64,000 nt of DNA from Dasypus novemcinctus (taxonomy: Eukaryota; Chordata; Mammalia; Cingulata; Dasypodidae): NCBI RefSeq assembly GCF_030445035.2, contig NC_080680.1, positions 95,671,157 through 95,735,156 of the forward strand, in the 5' to 3' direction. Position 1 is the first letter of the stretch. Each line of letters begins with the position of its first letter. The notes beneath the pieces are model-generated. The model saw only the letters and a program-made list of their open reading frames with translations. It was not told the DNA's origin and did no database searches. Shown one piece after another: positions 48,601 through 60,482 of the stretch. Both the position numbers and the translations under genes were made by a program.

Positions 48601-51600
48601 GTTGTGTCCATTCCACATCTATGTCAAAAGGGGGCTTAGTTTCCACATGGATACTGGATGCAATCCTCCTGCTTTCAGTTGTAGGTACTCTAGGCTCCAT
48701 GGTATGGTGGTTGACATTCTTCAGCTCCATGTTAGCTGAGTGGGATAAGTCCAGTAAATCAGAGTGTAGGAGCTGAAGTAGGACTTCTTTGATTTCCTTG
48801 AACAGTGTTGTGTAGTTTTCTGTGTATATGTCTTTTACATGTTTAGTTAAATTTATTCTTATGTATTTGATTTTTTAATTTACAATTGTAAATGGTATTT
48901 GTTTCTCGATTTCCTCCTCAGGTTGCTCATTATTGGTGTACATAAATGACACTGATTTTTGCACATTGATCTTGTAACCTGTGACTCTACTGAACTCATT
49001 TATAAGTTCTAGAAGCTTTGTTGTAGACTTCTCTGGGTTTTCTATGTATAGTATCTTATCATCTGTAAATAGTGAAATTTTGACTTCTTCCTTTTCAACT
49101 TGGATGCCTTTTATGTCTGGTTTTTGCCTCAGTGCTCAAGTAAGTACTGCTAGGAGTATGTTAAATAGGAGAGGTATAGTGGGCACCCGTGTCTTGCTTA
49201 TCATCTTAGAGGGAAGAACTTGATGATTTTACCATTGTAAATGATGTTAGCTGTGGGTTTTTCATATATACTCTTTATCATATTCAGAAAGTTTCTTTCT
49301 ATTCAGATCCTTTGCAGTGTTTTTATCAAGAAAGAGTGCTGTATTTTTTAATACTTTTTCTGCATCTATAGATATGATCATGTGATTTTTTTCCTTCAAT
49401 CTGTTTATATGGCATATTACATTGATTGATTTTCTTATGTTGAACCATCCTTGCATACCCGGAATGAATTCCACTAGGTCATGGTGTATAATTCATTTTA
49501 TGTGTTGTTGAATATGATTAGCAAGTATTTTGTTGAGGTTTGCATCTAAGTTCAGGAGAGAGATTGGTCTGTAATTTTCCTTTCTTGTGGTGTCTTTGTT
49601 TGGCTTTGGTACTGGAGTAATGTTGGCATCATAGATTGAGTTAGGCAATGTTCCTTCTGTTTCAACTTTTTGGAAGAGTTTAAGCAAGATTGGTGTTAGT
49701 TAGTTCTTTCTGGAATGTTTTGAAGAATTCACATGTGAAGCCATCTTGCCCAGGGCTTTTCTTAGTTGGGAAGTTTTTAATGACTGATTCTATCTCTTTA
49801 TTTGTGATTGGTTTGTTAAGACCATCAATTTCTTCTTTCATCAATGTAGGAATTTGCCATTTCCTCTAAATTGTCATTTTTGTTGGAATATTGTTTTTCA
49901 AAGTATCCTCTTATAGTGTTTATTTCTGTGGGATCAGTGCTGATATCTCCGTTCTCCTTTCTTATTTGGTGTATTTGTATCATCTCTCTTTTTTTCTTTG
50001 TTAGTCTAGCTAAGGGTTTGTCAATTTTATTGATCTTCTCAAAGAAAGATCTCTTGGCTTTGTTTATTTTTTCAAGTGCTTTCTTATTTTCTATTTCCTT
50101 TAGTTCTGCTCTGATCTTTGTTATTTGTTTCTTTCTTCCTTTGGGGTTAGTTTTTTTTTACTAATTCCTCCAAGTGTGCAGTTAGTTGTCAAATTTAGCT
50201 CTGTCTTCTTTTTTGATGTATGAATTTATGGCTATAAATTTCCCTCTCAGTACTGCTTTTGCTGCATCCCATAAATTTTGGTATGTTGTGTTATCATTTT
50301 CATTAGTTTCAAGGTAGTTATTGATTTCTGTTGAGATTTCTTCCTTGACCCACTGTTTTTCTAAGAATGTGTTGTTTAACTTTCAAACCTTGTTGCCAAA
50401 TCTGTGTCTCTGGCCCTTTCAGATTTTCAGCTTCATTCCACTGTGGTCAGAGAAATTATTAGGTATGATTTCAATCTTTCTGAATTTATCAAGGTTTTAT
50501 CTGTGGCCATCATGTGGTCTATCTTGAAAAATAATCCATGTGCACTTGAAAGGAATGTATATCTTGCTGTATTAGGCTGTAATGTTCTGTATATGTCTAT
50601 TAGGTCCAGCTCTTCTCATATATTGTTCAACGTCTGTTTCTTTATTGATTCTCTTTTGAGATGTTCTCTCCAAAGTTGATATGGTGTATAAATTCCCCCA
50701 CTATAATTGTAGAGGCATCTATTTCTTCACTTAGTTTTTCCAATGTTTGCCTCAGATATTTGGAGGCATTCTTGTTAGGGGCATAAATGTTTATGATTAT
50801 TCATTCTTCTTGAAAGATTATCCCTTTCACTAATATGTAGTGTCCATCTTTGTCTCTCACAATTGTTTTGCATTTAAAGTCTCTTTTGTCTGATATTAAT
50901 ATAGCTACTCCTTCCCTTTTTTTTTTGGTTATTGTTAGCTTGTAAGATTGTTTTCCAGTCATTCACTTTGAACATCCTTGAATCCCTGGGTCCAAGATGT
51001 GTTTCTTGCAGACAGCACATAGATGGGTCATATTTCCTTATCCATTCTTCCAGTCTGAGTTTCTTGACAGGTGAGTTTAATCCATTGACATTCGGTGTTG
51101 TTACTTTCAAGGAATTATTTGTATTAGCCATATTTTTTTGAATTTGTGTTTGTCCTATTTTGTTTGATTTTTTTTTCTGTTTTTGTCTCTTACACTCTCC
51201 TCCAACTATGTCTCTCTTGTTTTTTTTTTTTTTCTTCCTGCAGAACTCCCTTTACTATTTCTTGAAGGATGGGATTCTTGTTGGCATACTCTCTTAGTTT
51301 CGGTTTATCTGTGAATATTTTGAACTCTCCATCATTTTTGAATGCTAACTTTACTGGAGAGAGTATTCTTGGTTGGAAATTTTTTTCTTTTAGTACCTTG
51401 ACTATGTCCTACCACTGCCTTCTTGCCTGCATGGTTTCAGATGTGAAATCAACACTTAATCTTATGGAGCCTCCTTTGTTTGTGATGGTTCTCTTTTCTC
51501 TTGCTGCTTTTAGTATTTTCTCTTTGTCTTGAGCATTGGACAATTTGACAAGTATATGTCTTGTGGTTGGCCTGTTGGGGTTTATGCTGTTTGGGGTGTG

Positions 51601-52300
51601 TTGTGCTTCCTGGACATGTACATCCACCTCCCTCAATAGGTTTGTTTAGTTTTCAGCCATTATTTCCTCCAACATCCCTTCTGTGCCCTTTCCCTTCTCT
51701 TCTCCTTTTGGGAGGCCTATAATGCATATGTTTGCATGTTTTGCATTGTCATTCATGTCCCTTAGTTCCTGGTGGATTTTTTCTACCTTTTTTTTCCAAT
51801 CAGTTCTACTATCTGTTTGATTTCAGATGTACTGTCTTCCACATCACTAATTCTTTCCTCTGCGTCTTCGAGTCTGCTGTTATTTGCTGAAAGTGTATTT
51901 TTGAGTTCTTGAATTGTGCTGTTCATCACCATAATAGCCATCATCTTTTTGCGTATGATTTAGATTTCTTCTGTATTCTCTCCAAGTCTTTTCTTCATAT
52001 TCTTAATCTCTTCCTTCACTTCATCAAATTGGTCCCTAATATATGTTTTGATAGCTTTAATTACTTGCTTGATGTTCTGCTCCTCTTCCTTGTTTTTAGT
52101 TTGGTCATTGGCTTGGGGCATGTTTTCCTGATTATTGGTTTGGTCTGTAGTTTTTTGTTGTGAAACAATAAATGATGGAGAATAGAAAGATGTAGAGGAA
52201 AGGGGATAGTGTTGGTGGCCAAAATCAATACACACAGATAGATATTCTTAGCATTAAACTCACTTCCTATACTTGCCTGCAACCCTCTCTCTCCTGCTTT
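45651..52300 (-). mobile_element. Near-complete L1, antisense, broken
   Basis: From the left (3' end): a 3' UTR of about 1 kb (45651-46690), ORF2 at about 46690-51131, and ORF1 at about 51409-52240. ORF2 starts at 51131 with the apurinic-type endonuclease (NVNGLNSP, CLQETHLGPRD). The RT region includes VPKPNKD and [10 protein letters not shown] (49493-49687). ORF1 pieces at 51409-51636 and 51960-52235 include the acidic coiled-coil region. Multiple frameshifts and stops make it inactive. An R copy interrupts ORF2 (48103-48779). Counting the adjoining R module it would be more than 8.5 kb. Confidence 0.85.
48103..48779 (-). repeat. R element inside L1, with target duplication
   Basis: A 677-bp reversed R copy flanked by a perfect 12-bp duplication, AGGACTTCTTTG, at 48091-48102 and 48780-48791. 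This shows that R moved by LINE-type integration after this L1 was in place. Confidence 0.92.
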
Positions 52301-52631
52301 TTTTTCATTCAGTCTGCAGAACTCCTATATATGACATGTATTATCCTAAAGAGAGTATGGCTAATGTAAGTATTGTCTTGACAGTAATAACACAAATGTT
52401 AATGGATTAAACTCTCTAAACAAGTGACACAGCTTGGAAGATGGGTAAGAAAATATGACTCTTCTATATGCTGTCTATACGAAGCTTTCCTTAGACCCAG
52501 TGATGCAAGGAAGTTGCAAATGAATGATTGGAAAATGTTTTTATATGCAAGCAATAATGAAAATCAGGTGGGAGACAGACAAAACTATTGTAAAAGAAAA
52601 AGAAGGACACTATATGTTAATAAAAGTGTGT

Positions 52632-53560
52632 TGTTGTATACTCAGGAGACTTGAATCTCTGGACTGGCCATGTGCCAGATGGGCCTTGAGCCTCATCAGA
52701 GTTGCAAGTCCTACTCTCTGGTTCTTTTGTCTTACCTAACAGATCACCTAACAGGAAGGTGAAGATGATCAACCACCACACCATGGGACTAAGCGTGCCT
52801 ACAACTGCAAGTGGGAGAATCACATCAGCCATGTGGGATCTAAGGCCCCTTTAGATTTAGAAGTGGAGTGGACATCACCATCCCAGAGTCCATGGGCTGG
52901 AGGAATAAAACATGAATTAGAGTGGACTTACTGGCATTCTACTATAGAACTATTTTGACTTTAGCAATGGAAGAAATGATATCATTGATATGGAGTCAGT
53001 GGTCATGGTAGTTACTGATGGTGGGGAGAGGGAAGAAGAAATGTGATGTGGGGGCACTTTCTGGACTTAGAGTTGTCCTAAATGATATTGCAGGGTCAGA
53101 TGCTGGACATTATATATCCTGCCATAACCCACTGAATGGACTGGGGGAGATTTTATAATACTATGTAAACTATAATCCATGTGGTGCAGCAGTGCTCCAA
53201 AATGTATTCACCTAATGTATCAAATGTGCCTCAGTGATGAAAAAGGTTTTTGATGTGGGAGGAGTGGGGGAAAGGGGTGTATGGTATATGGGAACTTCAT
53301 AATTTTTAATATAACATATTTTATGATCTATGTATCTTTTTAAAAAGACAGTTAAAATAGATTTTTAAAAATGTAAAAAAAAAAAATTTTAAAATCCCCC
53401 CCAGAATATTTCAGAGGAATGCATGATATTGGTGGTAGAATGAGGTATGAGTACCCTATATGGATTTTTTGTGTTTGTTTTATAAGTTCACAACTATTAC
53501 TATACACTTATTGTTTATGCATGTTTATGTATGCATGATATACTTCAATAAATTTTTTAA
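52632..53560 (+). repeat. Insertion: R copy plus a LINE 3' end
   Basis: R sequence from 'tactcaggagacttgaatctctgg' to its A-rich tail at about 53395. It is followed by a different LINE 3' end (53400-53560: 'aagttcacaactattactatacacttattg' to 'cttcaataaattttttaatgaaaaaaa'). The latter matches, in reverse, the 3' end of the L1 at 20995. So two insertion products lie back to back in the host L1 endonuclease region. Confidence 0.8.
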
Positions 53561-55858
53561 TGAAAAAAATAAGGGTAATCTTTCAAGAAGAAAAAATAAT
53601 CATAAACATTTATGCACCTACCAGGGTTCCTAGAAATATATGAGGCAAACATTGGAAAAACTAAGTGGAGAAATAGATGCTTCTAAAATTATAGTGGAGA
53701 ACTTTAATACATGATTATCATCATTAGGTAGAACATCTCAAAGAGGATCAATAAAGAAACAGAGACCTTGAATAGTACATCAGAAGATCTAGGCCTTCTA
53801 GATCTAGATCTACAACATTATACCCAAATACAGCAGAATATACATTCTTCTCAAGTGCACATGGATCATTCTCCAGGATAGACCACATGCTCAGCCACAG
53901 TACAATGCTTAATGAATTTAAAAAGATTGAATTTATCCAAAGTAATTTATCTGACCACAATGGAATGAAGCTGAAAATCAATAAGAGACAAACAGATTAC
54001 ACACAAAGATATGCAAGTTAAAGAACACTCTGTTAGACAATCAGTGGGGCAAGGAGGATATTGCAAAAAGAAATCAGAAATTACCTTGAAATGAATGAAA
54101 ATGACAACACAATATTACAAAACCTATGGGATGCAGCAAAACCAGTGCTAAGAGATAAAATTTTCACCATAAATGCCTACATTAAAGAAGAAGAAATAGC
54201 TAAAATCAAAGACCAACCTGCATATCTGAAGGAATTAGAAAAAGAACAATAAATTAATTCAAAACTAAATAGAGAAAGGGAAATAGCAAAGATTAGAGCA
54301 GAGATAAATGAAATTGCAAATAAAATGCACTAGAAAACATTAAATGAAAAGCTGGTTCTTTGAAAAGATTAATAAAACTGACAAACCCTTAGCTAGACTA
54401 ATAAAGAAAAAAGGAAGAAGATGCAATACATAAAATAAGAAACAAGGAAGGGGATACAACCACTTATCACAAAGAAATAAAGAGTATCATAAAAGGATAC
54501 TTTGAAAAGCTGTATGACAACAAGATAGATTACTTAGGATAAATTTCTAGAAACACACAAGCAGCCTACACTGACAGAAGAAGAAATTGACACAAGCAGC
54601 CTCCATTGACAGAAGAAATTGATGAACTCAACAGACCAATCACAAGTAACTAGATTGAATAAGGCATCCAAAACCTCTCAAATAAGTAAAGCCCAGGACT
54701 AGATGCCTTCACAGGTGAAGTTTACCAATAATTCTGGAAAGAACTAACACCAATCTTGCTTAAACTCTTCCAAAAATTAAAAGTGGAGGAAATATGGCCT
54801 AATTCATTCTATGATGCCAACATCACCAAATACCAAAGCCACATAAAGATCACACAAGAAAGGAAAACCATAGACCAATCTTTCTAATGCTCTTAGATGC
54901 TAAAATCCCCAACAAAATATTTGCTAATTGTATTTGACAGCACATAAAATGAATTATACACCATGACCAAGTGGGTTTCATCCCTGGTATGCAAGTGTGT
55001 TTCAATATAAGAAAATTATTCAATGTAATACAGCACATTAATGGATTGAAAGAAAAAAATCATATAATAACCTCTATTGATGCAGATAAAAACACTTTAA
55101 AAGATAGGAATAGAAGGAAACTTCCTCAACTTGATAAAGTGTATACATGAAAAACCAAACATACATCACATTCAATGGTGAAATGCTAAAGGATTTCCAT
55201 CTATATCTGGAACAAGAAAAAGATGCTCATTATAACTGTCCTTATTTAACATTGTGTTAGAAGTACTTGCTTGAGCACTTAGGCAAGAAAAAGATATAAA
55301 AGCCATCCAAATTGGAAAGGACATGATCCTATACATAGAAAGCCCTGAGGAATCTACAACAAAACTTCTAGAGCTGATAAATGAGTTCAGTAAATTGGCA
55401 GGATATGAGATCAGCACACAAAAATAAGTATTATTTCTGTATGCCAATAATAAGAAATCTGAGGAGGAAATTTTTAAAAAATTCCACTTACAATAGCAGC
55501 TGAAAGAATCAAATGTCTAGGAATAAACTTAACTAAAGATGTAAAGGACTTGTACATAGAAAACTGCACAGCATTATTAAAAGAAATCAAAGAAGACCTA
55601 CATAAATGTAAGAATACTCTATGTTCATGGATTGGAAGACTAAACGTTATTGTTTGTCCTAACCAAATTGATTTACAGATTTAAAGCATCCCCAATAAAA
55701 ATTACAATTGTATGTTTTTACTGAGTTGGAAAAGTAGTAATGAAATTTATTTGGAAAGGCAAGGATCCTCAAATAGCAGATTGAAAAAAAAATGAAGGAA
55801 TCACATTCCCTGACTTTAAAATATACTATAAAGCTTCAGGGATCAAAACTGCATGGTA

Positions 55859-57417
55859 CACAGTCATGTTGCAACAGTGGCAGAGGAGGATCATTGCTAT
55901 GGGGTGTCAGTGATGGGGGAGACCTGGCAGGAAGTTCACCTGGGCATACATATAAGGTGTATTAATGTTTCCAAGTGTTCTTGGGGTACTGTCGCAGTGG
56001 GTGGAGATTCACACATTAACTGAGAGAATGTTGAATTTCCATCTGTCACATTCTCTAATGGAACATCAACAATCCCCTAAGTTCAGGGCAATGACTAGTG
56101 AAAAGGGTGGTCCATTGGTGGCCCTTGATATTGACAATTATGCTGTTGAGCCTTTGTTCTTGAAATTGCAACTTAGCCTAATGCTGTAGGGTGCCTATGA
56201 ATTACATCCTGAAAGCCTCCGTGTTGCTCAAATGTGGCTTTTCTGTAAACCAAACTCAGCATATAAATGCATTTCCTTCCCTCCTGTGTGGGACATGATG
56301 CCTGAGGATGAGCCTCCCTGGCACTGAGAGATTACTACCAAATACCAATGAGCAATGCAACTGGAAAAAGACCTTGAATAAAGGGAGGAAAATGTAAAGA
56401 CAAATGAGTTTATATGGCTAAGAGACTTCAAAGTGTGTCAGGAGGTCATCCCGGAAGTAATGCATATGCATGTCTCAGCACTATCTCATAGACTGCTTAA
56501 GTAGACACTATCCCAAATAGTTGGGCTCCTGAGGTCCTATGGTCATGACAGATATCTCTGGAATTTGGTGACTCCCCAGTGGGCCCTCCTTTGGAGTTTG
56601 TGCTGTTGAATGTGACAGAGTTCAACTCAGATGTGACTTCTTTCCAAGGCCTCTTCTTTCCCTTCTATTTGAACCTATAGTTGGTGCTGGACTTGGTAGG
56701 CTTACACCCAAGAAACTTGAATCTTTGATCTCTCCATGTGCCATCTGGGTCCTGAGCCTTAGCAGAATTGCAACACCTATTCTCCAGTTCATTGGACTCA
56801 CCCAGGACAACTAATAGGAGATGAAGATGGGACCACAATCATACTAAGGAACCATGAGAGTCTTCAACTGCAAACAAGAGAGTCCCATCCATCAACCATA
56901 TGGAATCGATGCCCTCTCTCAAGTAGAGATAAAGTGGGCATCACCATACCAGAATCCTCAGGATTGGGGAATAAAATATGGACTAGAGTGAACTTCTTAT
57001 TGGTAGTCTAGTATAGACGTATTAGTATTCAAACAATGGGAGAAATTATATTATTGATGTGGAGGCAATGGCCACTGGAGGTGCAGAAGCAGGGAGAGGG
57101 AAAAAGGGGTATAATATGGGGGCATTTTTTTTGGACATGGAACTGTCCTGAATGACACTGCAATGATAAATACAGGCTATTATATATCCTGCCATAACCT
57201 ACAGAATTGAGTGGGAGAGAGTGCAAACTACAATATAAACTGTAATCCCTGCTTTGTGGCAATGCTCCAAATGTGTTTATCAATTGCAATGAATGTACCA
57301 CACAAATGAAAGAAGTTGTTAGTGTGGGGAAGAGTGGGCAGTGTGGAAAGTGGGGTATATGGGAATTCCTTATATTTTTTGCATGTAACATTTTGTGTAA
57401 TCTGAACATCTTTTTAA
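55859..57417 (+). repeat. R element inside L1, 14-bp target duplication
   Basis: A 1,559-bp R copy with perfect flanking AAAACTGCATGGTA (55845-55858 and 57418-57431). The site begins with AAAA after TC, like L1 endonuclease targets. After the insertion the host reading resumes exactly ('actgcatggtattggcacaagg'). Sense-oriented, like its host. Confidence 0.93.
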
Positions 57418-57732
57418 AAAACTGCATGGTATTGGCACAAGGATAGACATACTGAGAAATGGAACCAAATTGAGAGTTCTGATGTAAACCCTTGCATATA
57501 TGGTTAACTGATATTCCCCAAAGCCACCAAGCCTACTCAACTGGGAGAGAATGGCCTTTTCAACAAATGATGCTTGGAGAACTGGATTTTCAAATCTAAA
57601 AATTGAGAGAGATCACCATGTCACACCTTATACAAGAATTAACTTAAGATCAATCAAAGATCTAAATATAAGAACCAAGACCATAAAGCTCCTAAAAGAT
57701 ACTGTAAGGAAGCGTCTATGAAATCTTGTAGT

Positions 57733-58813
57733 AGGAAATGGTAAAGACAGATGAGTTTATATAGCTAAGAGTCTTCAAAAAAGTCATGAGGTCATCAGAG
57801 GTGTCACACTTATGCATGCCTCAGTAGGATTCCATAACAGCCAAAGTAGATACAACCCCAGGTACTGATGCCCCTGAGGACTATGGAGACACACAGGTTC
57901 TGTGGTCATTGTAGATGGCTCTGGAATTCAGTGACTTGTCATTGGACCCTACTTTGGAATTTGTGTTCCTGAGTGTGGTGGAGTTGGACTCAGATGTGAC
58001 CTTTCTACACATGCCACTTATGTCACATTTACTGAACCTGTGGTTAGCACCAGAGTTTGTATATACTCAGGAGACTTGATTCTCTGCATTGGCCATGTGC
58101 CAGCTGGTCCCTGAGCCTCAGCAGAGTTGCTAATTTCCTGTTTTTTGGACTGACCCAGGTCAGCTAACAGGGAGGTGAAGATGGTCAACCACTACACCAG
58201 GGAACTGAGGGTCCTACAACTGCAAGGAGAAGAATTGCATCCATCAATCATGCAGGATCTAAGTCACCTCTTGATATAGAGGTGGAGTGGACATCACCAT
58301 GCCAGGGACCCCAGGATGGAAGGAAGAATAAAATATGGATTAGAGTGTGGATTCACTGGTATTCCAGTGTAGAACTATTGTAACTAGTAATGGAAGAAAT
58401 TGTAGCATAGATTTGGAGAATGTGGTCACGGTAGTTGCTGAGGGCAAGGAGAAGGAAGAAGAAATGTAATGTGGCGGCATTTTCTGGACTCAGAGTTGTT
58501 CTAAATGATATTGCAGGGACAGATGTTGGACACTATATATCCTGCCATAACCCACTGAATGTACTGGAAGAGAGTGTAAACTACAATGTGAACTAATATC
58601 CATGGGTGCAGTGGTGTTCCAAAGTGTATTCACCAAATGCAATGAATATGCCACAATGATGAAAGAGGTTGCTGATGTGGAAGGAGTGGGGGTTGTGGGG
58701 TCTGGGGTACATGGGAACCTCTTATATTTTTTAATGTAACTTGTTTGTGATCTCTGTATTTTCAAAAAAAAAAATACAATTAAAAATAAATAAGTAAAAA
58801 AATAAATAAATAA
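57733..58813 (+). repeat. R element inside L1
   Basis: R copy from 'aatggtaaagacagatgagtttatatagc' to a poly(A)/(TAAA)-like tail at 58760-58813. The host L1 resumes at 'actttacccgaaagcatgagc'. A short stretch of host sequence is missing at the junction and the duplication is not clear. Confidence 0.85.
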
Positions 58814-59095
58814 AACTTTACCCGAAAGCATGAGCAATGAAAGAAAAATAGATAAATGAGACCTCAAAATTTAAAACTTTTGCCCTTTGAAGGTATTTCT
58901 CAAGAAAATGAAAAGGCAACCTATTCAATGGGAGAAAATACTTGGTACCATATATCCAATAAGTGCCTGATATCCAGCATACATTAAGAAATCCTTTATC
59001 TTGAAATAAAATGACAACCAATTTATAAAATGGGCATTAAATTTGAAAAGACACTTCTCCAAAGTCGAAATACAGATGACTAAAAAGCACATGAG

Positions 59096-59443
59096 AGGCC
59101 CCGTCCAGCATGTGGCATGGTGGCGGTGGCACCTCTCGGAGCTCAGGATGTTCGGGATCTGGTTGCAGTGAGCTGGTGCTCAGGCCAGGCCAAGATGCCA
59201 AGCAGAGCTCCAGTTTTGACTGCCATGAACTTGCTGTAGGATTCATTGTACAGCAGTTTGTCTTGGATGGATTTCTCGGAGTCGAATTAGCAACAATGAT
59301 TGAACTCAGCTAGCAATAAGAAATTAGAATAAGACGAACAAAGTGACAAAGAGAAGATATAACACTTATGCAAACACAACAGCTAATTAATCCCCAAGAC
59401 TAGACAAAGAAGCTAAGGAACTGATTAAACCCATCAAGATAAA
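59096..59443 (+). other. L1 leader with unusual GC-rich segment
   Basis: 59380-59443 looks like the end of an L1 5' UTR ('agaagctaaggaactgattaaacccatcaagataaa'). 59096-59310 is different: GC-rich with several CG dinucleotides, starting abruptly after the previous L1. It has an antisense frame (59037-59246) and a sense frame (59110-59313), neither recognised. It could be a 5'-UTR unit of this L1 family or a captured fragment of another transcript. Confidence 0.45.
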
Positions 59444-60411
59444 ATGATGACCAGACAGCAACAAAAATCTACAAACCAAACCAGTAATCAGGAAAACATG
59501 GCTGAATCCAATGAACAAACTAAAAACCAGGAAGGGGAGCAGAACTTCGCACAAGTAATTAAAGATCTCAGAACATATATCACTGACAAATTTAATGAAG
59601 TAAAGGAAGAGGTTAACAATATGAAGACAACACTTGGAGGGGAAATTGCAAACATATGCAAAAAGATAACATATGATGGGAATGAACACCACAGTTCAAG
59701 AAATCAAAAATACACTCGCAGCAAATAGCAGCAGATTAGAAGAGGCAGAGCAGAGAATTAGCGATGTGAAAGACAGTACAACGGAAATCAAACAGATAGT
59801 AGAATTGATCGATAAAAAGATAGAAAAAATCCAGCTAGGAATTAGGGACCTGAATGACAATGCAAAACGCACAAACATATGTATTATAGGCATCCCAGAA
59901 GGAGAAGAGAAGGGAAAGGGGTCATAAGGAGTGTTGCAGGAAATAATGGCTGAAAACTTACCAAATCTACTGCAAGAGAGAGATGTACATATCCAAGAAG
60001 CATAACGCACCCCAAACATCATAAACCCCAACAGGCCCACCCCAAGACATATACTTGTTAAATTATCCAACGCTCAAGACAAAGAGAAAATTCTAAAAGC
60101 AGTAAGAGAGAAGAAAACCATCACATACAAGGGAAGCTCCATAAGATTAAGTGCTGATTTCTCATCTGAAACCATGGAGGCAAGAAGGCAGTGGTATGAT
60201 ATAGTCAAGGTACGAAAATTAAAAAATTTCCAACCAAGAATACTCTATCCAGCTAAACTAGCATTCAAAAATGATGGAGAGGTCAAAATATTCACAGATA
60301 AACAGAAATTGAAAGAGTATGCCAACAAGAAACCTACCCTTCAAGAAATTCTAAAGGGAGTTCAGCAGGTAGAAAGGAAAAAACAAGACAGGCAGAGTTG
60401 GAGGAGAGTGT
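59444..60411 (+). pseudogene. L1 ORF1, broken
   Basis: RNA-binding ORF1 of the youngest-looking L1 in the window. Starts with ATG at 59444. The first segment (to 59728) gives an acidic coiled-coil region. A shift leads to the next segment (59673-59927, with EEAEQRISDVKDS and the GIPEGEE motif), which ends in a stop. The C-terminal RNA-recognition part (REKKTITYKG..., RRQWYDIVKVRK; about 59930-60411) is in another frame with an extra stop near 60004. Not functional. Confidence 0.85.
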
Positions 60412-60482
60412 AAGAGCAACAAAAAAGACAAAAAGAGAAGGAAAAAAAACAAAATACGACAAACACAAGTCCAATCAAAATA

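Larger units (their letters stand above)
52345..59095 (+). mobile_element. L1, sense, broken by three insertions
   Basis: Begins at an ORF2-start equivalent (about 52347, ATGGCTAATGTAAG) just right of the antisense L1. ORF2 segments: 52345-52631 (endonuclease), 53561-55858 (rest of endonuclease, RT around 54700-55450), 57418-57732 and 58814-59095 (3' part of ORF2, ending 'gactaaaaagcacatgag'). Between them lie R-containing insertions. Numerous stops and indels. No ORF1 in this copy, and no poly(A) tail at 59095, where the next L1 begins. Confidence 0.85.

Noticed and set aside
60174-60413. Independent small gene
   Set aside because: It is the C-terminal part of L1 ORF1, in line with the ORF1 pieces before it.
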